Of a stretch of DNA of 64,000 bases, positions 25,863 through 37,726 are shown one piece after another. The translations under genes and the position numbers were made by a program. The stretch comes from Periplaneta americana (Eukaryota; Arthropoda; Insecta; Blattodea; Blattidae). The DNA is taken from the NCBI RefSeq assembly GCF_040183065.1, contig NC_091132.1, forward strand, positions 159,376,102-159,440,101. The letters run 5' to 3'. Numbering within the stretch: position 1 is the first letter of the stretch; each line of letters opens with the position of its first letter. The notes under the pieces are model-generated. The model ran no database searches. It was given only the letters and a program-made list of their open reading frames with translations, and was not told the origin of the DNA.

Positions 25863-26829
25863 TAGGCTATCGACTAGTTATGTCTGGTATCCCCTCCTGG
25901 CTTCCCTTCCGTGCATCACCGCTCAGTTTGCAATGTAACGCTGAGTGAAATAGGCCTTCACTCTCTGGACTCTATCAACCATACATCTTGTAAGTATAAT
26001 AATTCAAAGTGCCTATATAGGCCTTTACAATCTTTTTCAAAATTTTAAATATCTGTTTAATTTAATCTTTTCAGACAAATATGCCTTTCACCACGGTGAA
26101 ACAGACTGCGAACTCCCTCCACCCTACAACACATTAATTAATATTACAGAACTCATCATTTTTATAATATTTATATTTTAATTTTACCTTTTGACATATA
26201 GTGTAAGTTCATTACTTGACTGCACAAGTTTTTAATATTAGGCCATACAGATGTCAAATAGTTTCATATACACGCAAATGAGAGTTTTCAGTTATCTATG
26301 TAAATAAGTGTTTTATTTTGTATGTGAACCATTTAACCTCAGAGTCATGACAACTATATATTTGTAAAATGCCTGCATGTGCATTCAACTACTAGATCAT
26401 AATGTACCTGATTAGTCCTTCACCTATTTTCAAATTGTTTGCTGAAGGATCACCTGAAGATGACTTTTTATATAAGTCGAAAATATTTGTGACCTTTAAA
26501 TTATAATATGATGTAACAGAATTATTTTCTGACTTCATAAACTGATAAGTGTTTTGACTGAAAATATAAACTATTACTGAAGTAAGTTGAGACACCTGTT
26601 GCAATAGAAAGTTTGCTGCACAAGAAATTCACTGAAAAATGTAAACAACACAATAGCTCCAGTACAACCAACTGTGGAACCACAAAGTCCAGTCTGAAAT
26701 TTCCATACTGAAACTGTTCTGTCATATATCAGAATCAGACATTAATAACCTGTTTCAATGGAACAAATGTGAAATTGCGCCATTTATATTTTTCCGTGAC
26801 ATGAGACAAAGTCACCCCAACTGACGGTA

Positions 26830-28439
26830 GGTAGTCTATGTGAAAGGGAACAGAGAAAAATGTGGTCAATTAAAGAAATAAAGCTTTCATTTGTTTTAAA
26901 TACTACTAAATGTTGACATAGGTACTCATTAACTTAAAAATGTGAATATTGTTACATATAACATGGTGAATATGAACTATCCTTCTGTGTAAAATTATCC
27001 CATAAAGCCGGTGTTAAGTATCCTTTTACATAAACAGCCTAAATTTAGTAGTCCTACAATAGTAATAACTGGCCAATTAAATTAGACGAATGCATCTTAC
27101 AGTAACGTTTCTAAAGTTTTGAAGAGCTTTGATACAATACCCCCCCCCCCATCCACGTTTTTTTAAGAACTTCAAAGTCAGTTTTAAATGCATTTCACAC
27201 AGTTTGCAAAATGTACCACCCCGAGCACAATCGAAACACAACAAATGATATTTATTTTTCCCATCATTCTTTATACTTTGATTTCACTCCAACTGTTTTA
27301 TTCATTGACTTACCCAACAGCACTAGATGAAGGTAACACAGGTGGAATTTTAGCAGTTCACAGATTTCGCTTTCACTTAAAGTCAATTGAGAATTAACTT
27401 CATTAAATGCAACAGGTCCTCTTCCCATTGACTTCTCAATTTGGTACATCTTTTCATTTTAAGAAAAGTAAAGAATGTCTCTTATTTTGCCATCATACAC
27501 TGAAATATTTATATTTACTTTATATGCTACAACTATTTCAGTAAACAAAATTATTATATTTGCTAAACAAAACTAAGACTGAAACTCACGCTAATAAGAA
27601 CACAGCACTGACTTCTTAACTGCAATAAACAAGACTGGAGATTGAGATGGTTTAAATGTCCACCAGTCAAGATCGGGTGGCGCACCAACCTTTAAGGAAA
27701 CAACTACCTGACAATCTACATAACACAAAAATTTGTTTCAGTTACTGCAAAGCCATATCAAATTGAAATACAATACTCTATAAATTATATTTTTCTACTT
27801 TTAAAATTTCTGAAATCTCGAGTGGGAACATCGTGGAATCCAGGGGAGGATGTCCTTCCCCAGCCACCTCTTGAAATCATCACTGATTCCGAATACAATT
27901 TTTTTTAGTTTTTGCAGGGTTTGTGGATTATTTTTTGGTCGATACTAAACTGAGCCCTTATAAATGTGATCTCTAGAGAAGTCTAAATGTTGAAAAATAA
28001 TCTGAAAGAGTTGAAAAACTGCATCTTGAAAAACATTGTCTCCATGAGAAGTGCAGCAAATGATGCGTCACTTTTAAAGCAGATTCGAGAAATATTTGGA
28101 ACAAGAAAGCAGACAGTTTCAGCATCTTCGTTCTTAACATGAGTGAGTGAACGGTGGTTTAAATGCTTATATTTAGTAACATTTTATATCACTGCTTTGT
28201 GGCACCGGATTACCAATACTGGGCTGTGACTGCAGGGTTGCCACATGCCACGGATTTCGCGGACAGTCCGTGATTTTATAGTGAAGAAGAAGGTCCGGGC
28301 CGAAAAGACTGAATTCCGCGATTTTGAATGTAGTCGGACAGAAATCTGGAAAATTACAAATTGCAGCAGCAAATCTTAGGAAGGAAATAATGTATGCAGA
28401 AAAAAAACAGTGTTTTGAAACATTTTTGTATAGCATTGA
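26830..28439. other. Non-coding stretch with a small unassigned ORF (27987-28142, +)
   Basis: A 10-C run lies near 27141. The plus-strand 51-codon ORF 27987-28142 starts MLKNNLKELKNCILKN right after an in-frame stop and looks helical and lysine-rich; no family was recognised. A minus-strand ORF at 27264-27449 is also unassigned. Confidence 0.25.
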
Positions 28440-31090
28440 TTACAGATAGTGGAAAAGTACACAATTTCATTGCTTCATTAAATAATAAAAAGAAAAACAC
28501 AAAAAACAACCTATTATACACAAAGAGAAAACTTTAATAGATGATAAATACATAGCAGACGCTTTTAATAAACTTTTTGCTTCCTCCTCCAAGTCAAGAT
28601 CAAATAACAAGAAGTTCCTTAAGAGGAATGTTAGGGATAAATTCCAAAGTAAAACAAATTATACATTACACACCATATTTAATATGAATGAGCTTCAAAA
28701 AGCCATTGCTCAATTACAGTCCGAGAAGAGTCCAGGTCCAGATAAAATATCTGTAGAAATGATTAAACATTTTCGCACAGTCACTCTTAGGAAATGCTTA
28801 GACATCTTCAACTTAATATGGAATACATCCCTAATACCAATAATGTGGAAAAAAAAAGCTATTATTGTCCCTATTCTTAAAACAAACAAATCACCAAAAT
28901 CAAATTGAAATCTTCCGACCTATATCACTTACCAGTACTCTAGCTAAAGTAATGGAAAGAATGATTTGCAATCATCTCATCTGGTATTTGGAAACTGAAA
29001 ACATAATAGCCAAAGAACAGGCAGGATTTAGGAAATATCAGTCAACTTCACAACAAATGAGTAGGATTAGCCAAGAAATTAAAGACTGTATGGACAAGCA
29101 ACAAACAATACTGACTGTTTATGTCGATTTCAAAAGTGCTTATGATTCTGTACCTCGACTCAAACTATTGGAAAAAATGTCTAATATTGGAATACATAAT
29201 AAAATGCTACACTGGTTCTACAACTTTTGTAATCAAAGATTTTGTGCAACAAAATTCAATGAATGCCTATCAAAATATAGACAAACTCACAAAGGCCTTC
29301 CACAAGGGGCAATATCTAGGCCTACACTTTTTAATATTTTCATCAATGATTTACCATCTGAGTTAAACAAAACAAAAAATGTTAAATGTGCACTGTATGC
29401 CGATGATCTCATAATGTGGACATCGGCACCACAAAAGAAACATATGCATCTATCAACAGAAATGAACAAAGCCCTACTGAAATTACGAGATTGGTGCTTT
29501 GAGAATGAGATGGAAATCAACTTGTCTAAAACCAAATACTCTTTGTCACATTAGACCCAGAGTCTTACTCACATTTAATAATAAATCCATAGAAGAAACA
29601 GAAGTTTACACTTACCTCGGTGTGACAGTGCATTCAAAACTTACATGGAAGAAGCATATTGAAAATGTTAAAGAAAGTGCAAAATACACTGACAGTGATG
29701 AAAAGACTAGCTGGAAGTAAATGGGGTTGTTCAGTAAATACACTGAATACAACATATTATAAGACTTATGTGAAACCAGTTTTAATGTATGGCAGTGCAG
29801 TTCTTATATCTATGGCACCAACACAACCTAATGAAATAGAAATGGTCCAGAATCAAGCTATTAGGATAATTACAGGTGATGTTAAATCTGTCCCCACGCA
29901 AATAAGTACTAACAATATCCCTATTAAAAACGAAATTGAGAAACAAAGTCTTATTTTATTTGAGAAATTAAAACGAATTCCAAACAATGATTCTTGGAGG
30001 AACTATAAAAATTCTGAACGGAAACTCAAAACACAATCTGACTTCTTCCAGGATATTTATAAATTACAAAGTGAAAACAATGTACAAACAACTGATAATA
30101 TAGAAAAGCTTCTACTCTCAGTACACCTACTCTATCAGTCCGAAATTAAATGTGAAAATGATTTGATACAATACATCACTGCAAAACATGGCATTGATCA
30201 ATCAGTATTAAAATCATTAGCTATTGAAACCATATATAAAATCTGAATGGCTTCATATTTGTACAGATGAATCTCTGCTTGATAAACACAGTAACGCTGG
30301 AGCAGGAATCTAAGTGACTTTTTTAGCTTTTACGTATCTTTTGGAACAATGTCCACTCATTATGATGGTGAATTAGAAGCAATCAATACAGCTTTCCATC
30401 ACATACATAAATTTAACAAAGCAGTTATACTTAGTGATTGTAAATCTGGACTCCAAGCACGAACATCGAGTCCTCCAGAAAACAGACGAGAAAGAGAAAT
30501 TCTTTCTGCTCTTAAAATACTACAAGGGCTTCGTAAAGAGGTAGTTTTTCAATGGATACCCTCACACTGTGGAATAGTAGGTAATGAGAAAGCTGACTTC
30601 CTGGCCAAAAAAGGAACAAACATCAGACAAACTCAAAATATTACAATCTCTTTTCATGCCTCAAAAGTCAGGATCAAACACATATTCCAGTCTTTTTGTA
30701 AACACGAATTCCTGAAGAAAAGCGAATTCAAACCTTGGAACATTCTGCTACACAGTAATAACATCCCAGATTTGCTGTTGCTATATTTCGCTTAACAACC
30801 GAACATGATTGTCCTGCCTTTCATCTGCATCGAATTAATATATACTACCATCCACAGTGCACGCTCTGCAGAAATCAGAACTCCATCATGGATAAAGAAC
30901 ATTTGGTACAATGCCCAGCAATAAAGGAAATAGATGCTGATTTACCATCGCAGCTCACCAGATACTGTTGGGACGCCCGCAGGAGAATGGAAGAATCCAA
31001 GATCCTTAGCAACAACAACAATATTCGTGGGATAATGTGGAAATTATGCTCAATTACACATCTTGGAACTGAATGAGAACCTTCTGGTTA
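28440..31090 (+). pseudogene. LINE with reverse transcriptase and RNase H, decayed
   Basis: Plus-strand blocks in order: IAQLQSEKSPGPDKISVEMI (28684), FRPISLTSTLAKVMERMI, EQAGFRKYQSTSQQ, VYVDFKSAYDSVPR, KGLPQGAISRPTLFNIFIND, the catalytic CALYADDLIMW and YLGVTVHSKLTWKKHI. These are followed by an RNase H domain (YDGELEAINTAF, LSDCKSGLQA, WIPSHCGIVGNEKADFLAK at 30349-30795). It ends with a Cys-His cluster, QCTLCRNQNSIMDKEHLVQC. RT plus RNase H suggests the I group. At least four frameshifts or stops break it and the 5' end (ORF1, endonuclease) is missing. Confidence 0.85.
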
Positions 31091-31533
31091 TCAATTGAAA
31101 AATCTTTCCTATCGGGCAACAAAGAGGAAAGGTATAAAGATGCTCTTTGCACAAATATGGGTACAGCTCTGTTTCTGTGGAGCAGTGCTCAGAATTGCAT
31201 AGTGCGACGTTGAAAGAGTATTTCCTTTGATTAATGCTCAGTGGACAAAAGGAACAGATAATCACTTAAATCAATAATTCTGCAAATACAGTATAATATG
31301 AAAAATGTAAATTGCAGTGAATTTAACACAGTCATTCAAAAACAAAGTTACTTTCTTCTATTCATAGTTCTGATAAGTATGAGTGGTACTGTGGTGGTAA
31401 TACACAAATTTGAATGGTTTGCACTCAAATAAATGGTAATAATGTAATTCACATGCCAAATAAGAAGGTGAAAGATAAAATAAAGTGTATTACTGAAGTG
31501 TCCAACTCTGTCCATATTAAATAAATAAGTGAT
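31091..31533. other. Non-coding stretch
   Basis: No recognised element between the LINE 3' end and the next SINE. Confidence 0.4.
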
Positions 31534-31546
31534 ACTTATGTGTGTA

Positions 31547-31838
31547 AAAAAAAGGTATCCCCGTATCATGCCATGAAGGCACTTAGGGGGCATGGAGGTA
31601 GAGCCCCATGCTTTCCATGACTTCGGCACTAGAATGAGGTGGTGTGGTCGGCACGACGCTCTGGCCGCCTTTTATCCCCGGGAAAGACCCGGTACTCAAT
31701 TTTATAGGAGGCTGAGTGAACCTCGAGGCAGTTCTGAAAGTTTGGCAACGAGAAAAAATCCTGTCACCACCTGGGATCGAACCCCGGACCTTCCAGTCCG
31801 TAGCCAGCTGCTCTACAAACTGATCTACCCGGCCACCC
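31547..31838 (-). mobile_element. tRNA-derived SINE, family D, with 13-bp TSD
   Basis: On the minus strand the head ggccgggtagatcagtttgt then tagagcagctggctac (A box) and ggttcgatcccaggtgg (B box) are tRNA-like. The body ends near acggggatacc at the poly-T side. ACTTATGTGTGTA flanks it at 31534-31546 and 31839-31851, a 13-bp TSD. A 5'-truncated second copy is at 37380-37619. Confidence 0.88.
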
Positions 31839-31851
31839 ACTTATGTGTGTA

Positions 31852-32214
31852 TAGTAAATAAATTATTTTTAATGTCCATATTTAACGCAGTGTGCGTTTC
31901 TTAGAAATTCGTATGTTTCCTGTTGTCGATTCAATTTACGTGTCATTCATGTCTTGGTTTGTCTTTCTTTATTATGGCAACCCTACCTGCAAGCAGCTTG
32001 GTCAATAGCAGAATTGCTGCATTGTGGTTTCTCTATAATCTATTCACTCAGTATAACAAAGTAAAACAGGATACAAGAGAACTGACTGGAACAGAATTAA
32101 ATGTATACATCATTAATTAGAATGGAGAATAATTAAACAGATGTAATAGACTGGAGCAGAATAAAACAGATTTCAATGATAAAGAAGGAAAAAAAAATTG
32201 AAATTATTTAAGTA
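31852..32214. other. Non-coding stretch
   Basis: No recognised element. It runs up to the A at 32214 that forms the Helitron 2 insertion site. Confidence 0.4.
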
Positions 32215-33371
32215 CTAGCCGTACCTGTGTGCTCCGCTGCACCCGTTAGAAATAAATATATAAAGTAATTACATAATTAAAATACGACATTTGATCCAGG
32301 GAACATTCATGTTTGATAGAAGGATAAATCGTTTAATATGTTACTTAATTTAAATTGCATCCAAATAATTAAAATGCAATCATTTTGGTCCAGAGACACT
32401 CATTTGGTGTAATGACAATTCCTTTAACCTGTTTCTTAATTTTTATTACATGCAACCATAGTTTAATGAAGATTGACATCATTTAGATTTAATGTGTATA
32501 TTTTATTTTACTTGGTATACGTTTCCATTGAATTATGGTAATAACTTAATTTTAACCCTTGTTTTCTACATATTCAGTAAATGGCGCTTGGCCCACTATG
32601 GTTCTGAACCCTTCAAATAACTTAAATTATATTATATTATATTATATTATATTATATTATATTGTATTATATTATATCAGAAGTTACTGTAATAACATTA
32701 TAGCATTATGTCCATCTAGAGAAACTACACTTTCCAATGGTGAAATAATAATTAATTATACAAATCGGTTAATTTAGCTTCCGATATTACTTCATACAAA
32801 CACAGAAACATTCTCTGTAGGCTATCTTTCATAGCTTTCGATTGTTGCTGTCCAAGGCCCCTTATAGACGAAGTCATTTGTTTTTTAATTCATTACACGG
32901 CCTTAGATGGCAGTTATTTAAATTTTAAAACTCATTTATCTCATTAAATATCAGTCCTATCAAAATTTTTCAAGGAATAAAACTTATCGCAAATTATTTT
33001 TAAAGAAACTTTTGTTATGTAACATTTTTCACAAAAATCAATAATAAGCGAGATATTTCGATTTATTTAATTCAGGCTTCCTTATAACCCCCCTTTTAAA
33101 TACTGTATTTTGAATGCCATATAGCCTAAAATCTAAGTTACAACGAACTTAATTTATATTCCAATTTTCATCGAAATCCGTTCAGCCATTATCGCGTGAA
33201 AAGGTAACAAACATAGAGACAGACAGACAGACAGACAGACATACAAACAAAAATTTAAAAAAAGCTATTTTCGGTTTTAGGGTGGTTAATTATATATGTT
33301 AGGACCAATTATTTTTGGAAAATCGAAAATTACCAGAAAAATTTCGGCTACAGATTTATTATTAGTATAGA
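32215..33371 (-). mobile_element. Helitron 2 (non-autonomous)
   Basis: Same ends as copy 1: minus-strand start TCTATACTAATAATAAATC at 33371 and end GGTACGGCTAG at 32215, between a plus-strand A (32214) and T (33372). At 1157 bp it is uninterrupted and shows the empty site of hAT 1 (a single GTAATAAC near 32688-32695). It also contains a (CAGA)n/(GACA)n tract near 33218-33240. No ORF. Confidence 0.85.
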
Positions 33372-33851
33372 TGGTAGAATGCTAGTAAAACTCATCAATA
33401 ATAATGAATTTGGAGGAGAAATATGTGTAATCATTATATTTTATTACACTCAGTTGTATAGCTTAGACAGTGGCAATTAACTCTAGAAACACGATTTGTC
33501 TTTTGTTCCAAGAACAAAATGAAATGTCAAAAATGACATTAAAGATCTACATACCATTTTAGTCGTCATTTTCACTATAAAATTATAGACTTCATTTGTT
33601 CTGAAACATTCCCTAATTCTGTCAGAAAATTTTCATCTAGAAATTAGAGTATTTTTCATATATTAATAGTTCCACCAACACAAAATTGTGGACAGGTTCC
33701 TTTATTAGTTTTCATATTTTATGTTTATAATTCTTTACGTAGATTATATGTATTATATGTAATGCAGAAACAAAATGTACAAATAATCAAAATGTTTAAT
33801 TTATGGAAAGTCAAAACAAAACTCATATTTGATAAATCTTCGCTCTTCCAG

Positions 33852-34080
33852 TAGCTAAATTCCAGCCATCTACTTCCTCTACTGGTGTGGCAAGTGCGGA
33901 TTCAAATTTGACAGCGGAAGGCACAACTCCTCGACAAAATCCTGAAGGAGCTGACCTTGCAACTGTGACATATACATTATGGGTTGGAACAAACGTGACG
34001 GAGAATTTCACCATCAGTGTGACAGCTGAGAAGAATTCGACTTTTTATCAAATAGCTGCAGAACAAGATTCCCACTATGT
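33852..34080 (+). CDS. Host exon A: DUF4430-type domain of a transcobalamin-like protein
   Basis: Bounded by an acceptor (cgctcttccag ending at 33851) and a donor (gtatca at 34081); open throughout. It reads VAKFQPSTSSTGVASAD..., then VTYTLWVGTNVTENFTISV, then NSTFYQIAAEQDSHY. The pattern of a beta-strand with YTLWVG, an N-glycosylation-rich turn, then NSTF and AAEQDSHY is what I recall for the DUF4430 domain at the C-terminus of insect transcobalamin/intrinsic-factor-like proteins (CG3556 in fly). Such proteins are secreted; cobalamin binding in insects is not established. Splicing to 48021 gives HYVFEATEWPSGHYVHT in one frame, which supports a real exon pair. Two or three residues expected between YQI and AAEQ are missing. 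Upstream exons were not found. Confidence 0.6.
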
Positions 34081-34226
34081 GTATCATTTGTTACGCTACT
34101 GAAACATAGATAGGTACCCACATTCTGATGCCTCCAGATGTGGTCTGTATAGATCCTCCTGAACTCTGATATTCTCAAACACATTAAGTTTGATAATTAT
34201 TCGCTTCATTTAAATACCGAAGTACC

Positions 34227-34896
34227 TAGAGGGACCAGATTCACATCAATAAAAAAGAGGGTACAAAGGTTCGAGAAGGAGGACATTGTTTGAAAAAAGA
34301 GGACAGAAAATATGTATTTAGATTTAGTCTTATTGTACTTTAAATTATGTCAGTATCTATTATATTACAAAACATTTACAGTACAGATTTAGGCTTATAT
34401 CATACTTAGAAGTATATTAATATCTATTTCATTAAAAAATAATTATGAAAAAACTTGATAATATTGTTTTTACAGTTAGCTACATATGAAAATGAACGGA
34501 ACTATAATTGAATACCTTATTTCAGAAATGTAATATGTGACATTTTCGCGTACCAGTATGTTACTTTTTTAACCAGAGTGCTCTAAGATACTTATGACAA
34601 AACTTGATAATATAGAATGATTTTTACACTTGGCTACATATGAAAACAGCCAGCATAACAAATAGGAGCAAAGAGAGTTATGACCATTGGTGAAGAGTAT
34701 ATTCTGTCGTTCCTGCTGCCACCTACAAGCAAATTACTTGATGAGAAAGGCGTCAAATCAGATAATTTCAAAATATCAGGCATACGAGTTACGAAAAGGA
34801 GGACATTCTCGATTTTTTTTTTAAATCCGTTCGGACCCTGAACAAAGGCCTAAAAAGGAGAACATGTTCGGACAAGAGAGGGCGGTGGTCACCCTA
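34227..34896. mobile_element. Non-autonomous hAT-like MITE with 8-bp TSD
   Basis: The ends TAGAGGGACCAGATT and TAGGGTGACCACCGC (inverted) are flanked by GAAGTACC at 34219-34226 and 34897-34904. Subterminal aggaggacattg and ggaggacattctc-like motifs occur near both ends. There is no ORF. It lies in the intron of the host gene. Confidence 0.75.
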
Positions 34897-35260
34897 GAAG
34901 TACCTACTTATTAAAACATTTTTTATTAAAAGAGTTGTATTCCAAGTAGAATGTTGAGATACAGCACAGTTGCAATTATTCAAGCCAGCCGAATTCTTTC
35001 ATTCATTCTTTTTCTTAGCTCATTTCCCGAATAAAAAAAAAACATTCGCAGAGTGATGTACTAATTGAGTAACGAAAATCAGCTCTGAAGATATGTATTA
35101 ATATGTTGAATGTTTTCAGTTGAATTTCAATTTTAATTTACTTTAGTGTTTGTCAGACTGTGAGTAAGCACACGCTAATGTGAATGTTGAAAAGAAGATC
35201 GTGGCTTTAATAGAAGATTAAGTTCAGAAATTGTGAAAATTAAATGGTGAGATACCTACT

Positions 35261-36252
35261 TACTTACTTACTTACTGGCTTTTAAAGAACCTGGAGGTTC
35301 ATTTCCGCCCTCACATAAGCCCGCCATAGGTCCCTATCCTGTGCAAGATTCATCCAGTCTCTATCATCATATCACACCTCCCTCAAATCCATTCTAATAT
35401 TATCTTCCCACCTACGTCTCGGCCTCCCCAAAGGTCTTTTTACCTCCGGCCTCCCAACTAACACTCTATATGCATTTCTAGATTCGCCCATACGTGCTAC
35501 ATGCCCTGCCCATCTCAAACGTCTGGATTTAATGTTCCTAATTATGTCAGGTGAAGAATGCAATGCGTGCAGTTCTGTGTTGTGTAACTTTCTCCATTCT
35601 CCTGTAACTTCATCTCTCTTAGCCCCAAATATTTTCCGAAGCACCTTATTCTCAAACACCCTTAACCTATATTCCTCTCTCAAAGTGAGAGTCCAAGTTT
35701 CACAACCATAAAGAACAACCGGCAATATAACTGTTTTATAAATTCTAACTTTCAGATTTTTTGACAGCATACTGGATGATAAAAGCTTCTCAACTGAATA
35801 ATAACAGACATTTCCCATATTTATTCTGTGTTTAATTTCCTCCTGAGTATCATTTATATTTGTTACTGTTGCTCCAAGATATTTGAACTTCTCCACCTCT
35901 TCAAAAGATAAATTTCCAATTTTTATATTTCCATTTCGTACAATATTCTGGTCACGAGACATAATCATATACTTTGTCTTTTCAGGATTTACTTCCAAAC
36001 GTATCTCTTTACTTGCTTCAAGTAAAATTCCCGTGTTTTCCCTAATCGTTTGTGTATTTTGTCCTAACATATTCACGTCATCCGCATAGACAAGCAGCTG
36101 ATGTAACCCGTTCAATACCAAACCCTCTCTGTTATCCTGGACTTTCCTAATGGCATACCCTAGACCAAAGTTAAAAAGTAAAGGTGATAGTGCATCTCCT
36201 TGTTTTAGCCCACAGTGAATTGGAAACGCATCTAACAGAAAATGACCTATAC
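35261..36252 (-). pseudogene. LINE reverse transcriptase, C-terminal part
   Basis: From the hAT-A junction (GTATAGGT) it reads [20 protein letters not shown], the catalytic [44 protein letters not shown] and [16 protein letters not shown]. It ends with [20 protein letters not shown] and [19 protein letters not shown]. Only the residues right of the junction belong to the LINE; the apparent ORF start at 36340 lies in the hAT element. Confidence 0.85.
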
Positions 36253-37379
36253 CAGTGGTCCTCAACTCAGAGCACTGTGTCGTCATCAAGCCTTGCCCGC
36301 TCGCCCGCTGGGCAAGCAAAAGTCGTAAAGGCTGGTCCACAATAAACCAGGAATGGAAACAACAACGAAAACGAGAACGGAAATATTGTTAAAATAAATG
36401 TATTTAAATATGAGCATTCTAGATACATTTATTTTAACATTATTTCCGTTCTCGTTCTCGTTGCCGTTTCCAGTTTATTGTGAACCAGCCTTAACAGGGC
36501 AGACGTTCAGCGGCAGGACCTCAATATGAATTTACTGCACAGGTTTATGATTGTTTTCTGATGTAAAAAGATACGGGCTAAATAGAAATAAGTAAATAAA
36601 CCATGTTAACCAATTTGAAAAGCATTGTAGTCTGTTTTCAACAAAGTTAGAAGTTAATAAATTTGTAATTACTTTTAGAAATGTAATACACACTTCATGT
36701 TAATTATTCGGGTAATGCATGATAATTACTGTGAATGTGTAAACTGCTTCTGTTAGGGAAAGTGTTGAACAAAACACATAAAAACCCTAAGAGTAGTAAT
36801 GCAGAAATTAACTCCATTCAGTTCATTCAATACTGGCATTAGCACTGATTTTTCGGGATTTGTTTAATTCTCTTTTCCTTCAGCAATTTCTCAACGTTTG
36901 GAACTATTGTTTGTATAGTGCATAATCTGAGAGCACATTTTAAGTTGTGATCCGATACTTGGTTTCATAACATGGCTTGTTCATCTTCATCATAGGAAAA
37001 AATTACTGTTCGCACAGATATATGGATCCTAACATGTATGTCTGTACAACCGGAAAGTTCATATAAAAGTCAGATAAAGTTCTTTTGTTTTGATATTTGC
37101 CCATCAATTCACTACCGTAAAGTAAATCAATAAGTTCCAATTACAGATAATAATCGAAAATCATATTTAAAATTTCCCTAGTCTTTAAATCTCGAATCAA
37201 AATCCTGGCGCAGATCGCATTATGTGTGAATATATTCTTCGAAATCCAAAGTCTTAAGAAACTAGTAGGCCTATATCGTTGTTAATTTTGAAAAATGTGC
37301 TGTAACTTTTGCTTTTAATTAAGCTAACATTCCATAATTAGAGGTGGTTTCATATTAAACGCCTTCACTCTGTCATATA

Positions 37380-37619
37380 AAAAAGGTATCCCCGTCACAC
37401 GCCATGAAGGCACTTGGGGGGCATGGAGGTAGAGTCCCATGCTTTCCATGACCTCGGCACTAGAATGAGGTGGTGTGGTCGACACCACGTTCCGACCGCC
37501 TTTTACCCCCGGGAAAGATCCGGTACTCAATTTTATAGGAGGCTGAGTGAACCTGGGGCCGTTCTGTAAGTTTGGCAACGAAAAAAATCCCGTCACCACT
37601 TGGGATCGAACCCCGGACC
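37380..37619 (-). mobile_element. SINE family D, 5'-truncated
   Basis: Over its whole length it matches 31550-31790: ggtatccccgtc, catgaaggcacttgggggg, catgaggtggtgtggtcga-like body and gggatcgaaccccggacct. The tRNA-like head beyond the B box is missing. Located inside hAT-A. Confidence 0.85.
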
Positions 37620-37726
37620 TACTGTGCAATAATCTTGTTCTTACCTTGTAGAAAACAATTTAAAGCATTCACATAATATTAAAAAGGCAAATTCACAAAT
37701 CCATTTTTTCATTTTTCACTTATGAT

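Larger units (their letters stand above)
23123..26573. mobile_element. Penelope-like retroelement 2, inverted dimer
   Basis: The left copy (23123-25106, minus) and right copy (25107-26573, plus) are head to head and nearly identical over about 1.45 kb, forming a very long inverted repeat. TTACTGAAGTAA flanks the whole (23111-23122 and 26574-26585), a 12-bp TSD, so the dimer entered as one event. The left copy is longer and holds the 404-residue ORF; the right copy starts within the RT-GIY-YIG linker. Tail-to-head or inverted partial dimers are known for Penelope-like elements. Confidence 0.88.
21568..26827 (-). mobile_element. pogo-like (Tc1/mariner) transposon with later insertions
   Basis: The ends are CCTTCAACTGGGGTGACTTT and, from the other side, CCGTCAGTTGGGGTGACTTT; the matching ends run about 27 bp to GTCTCAT. 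Each is flanked by TA (21566-21567 and 26828-26829), the Tc1/mariner target. Without the inserted SINE (22829-23070) and Penelope dimer (23123-26573) it is about 1.5 kb. It carries a helix-turn-helix N-terminus but no DDE catalytic domain, so it is a non-autonomous internal-deletion derivative. Confidence 0.8.

Noticed and set aside
33823-34014. Minus-strand 63-residue ORF over host exon A
   Set aside because: The plus-strand reading has splice sites, domain-like blocks and an in-phase partner exon; the minus reading has none.
36253-36340. Start of the 322-residue LINE ORF as an apparent N-terminus
   Set aside because: These codons lie in the end of hAT-A; the LINE begins at the TSD.
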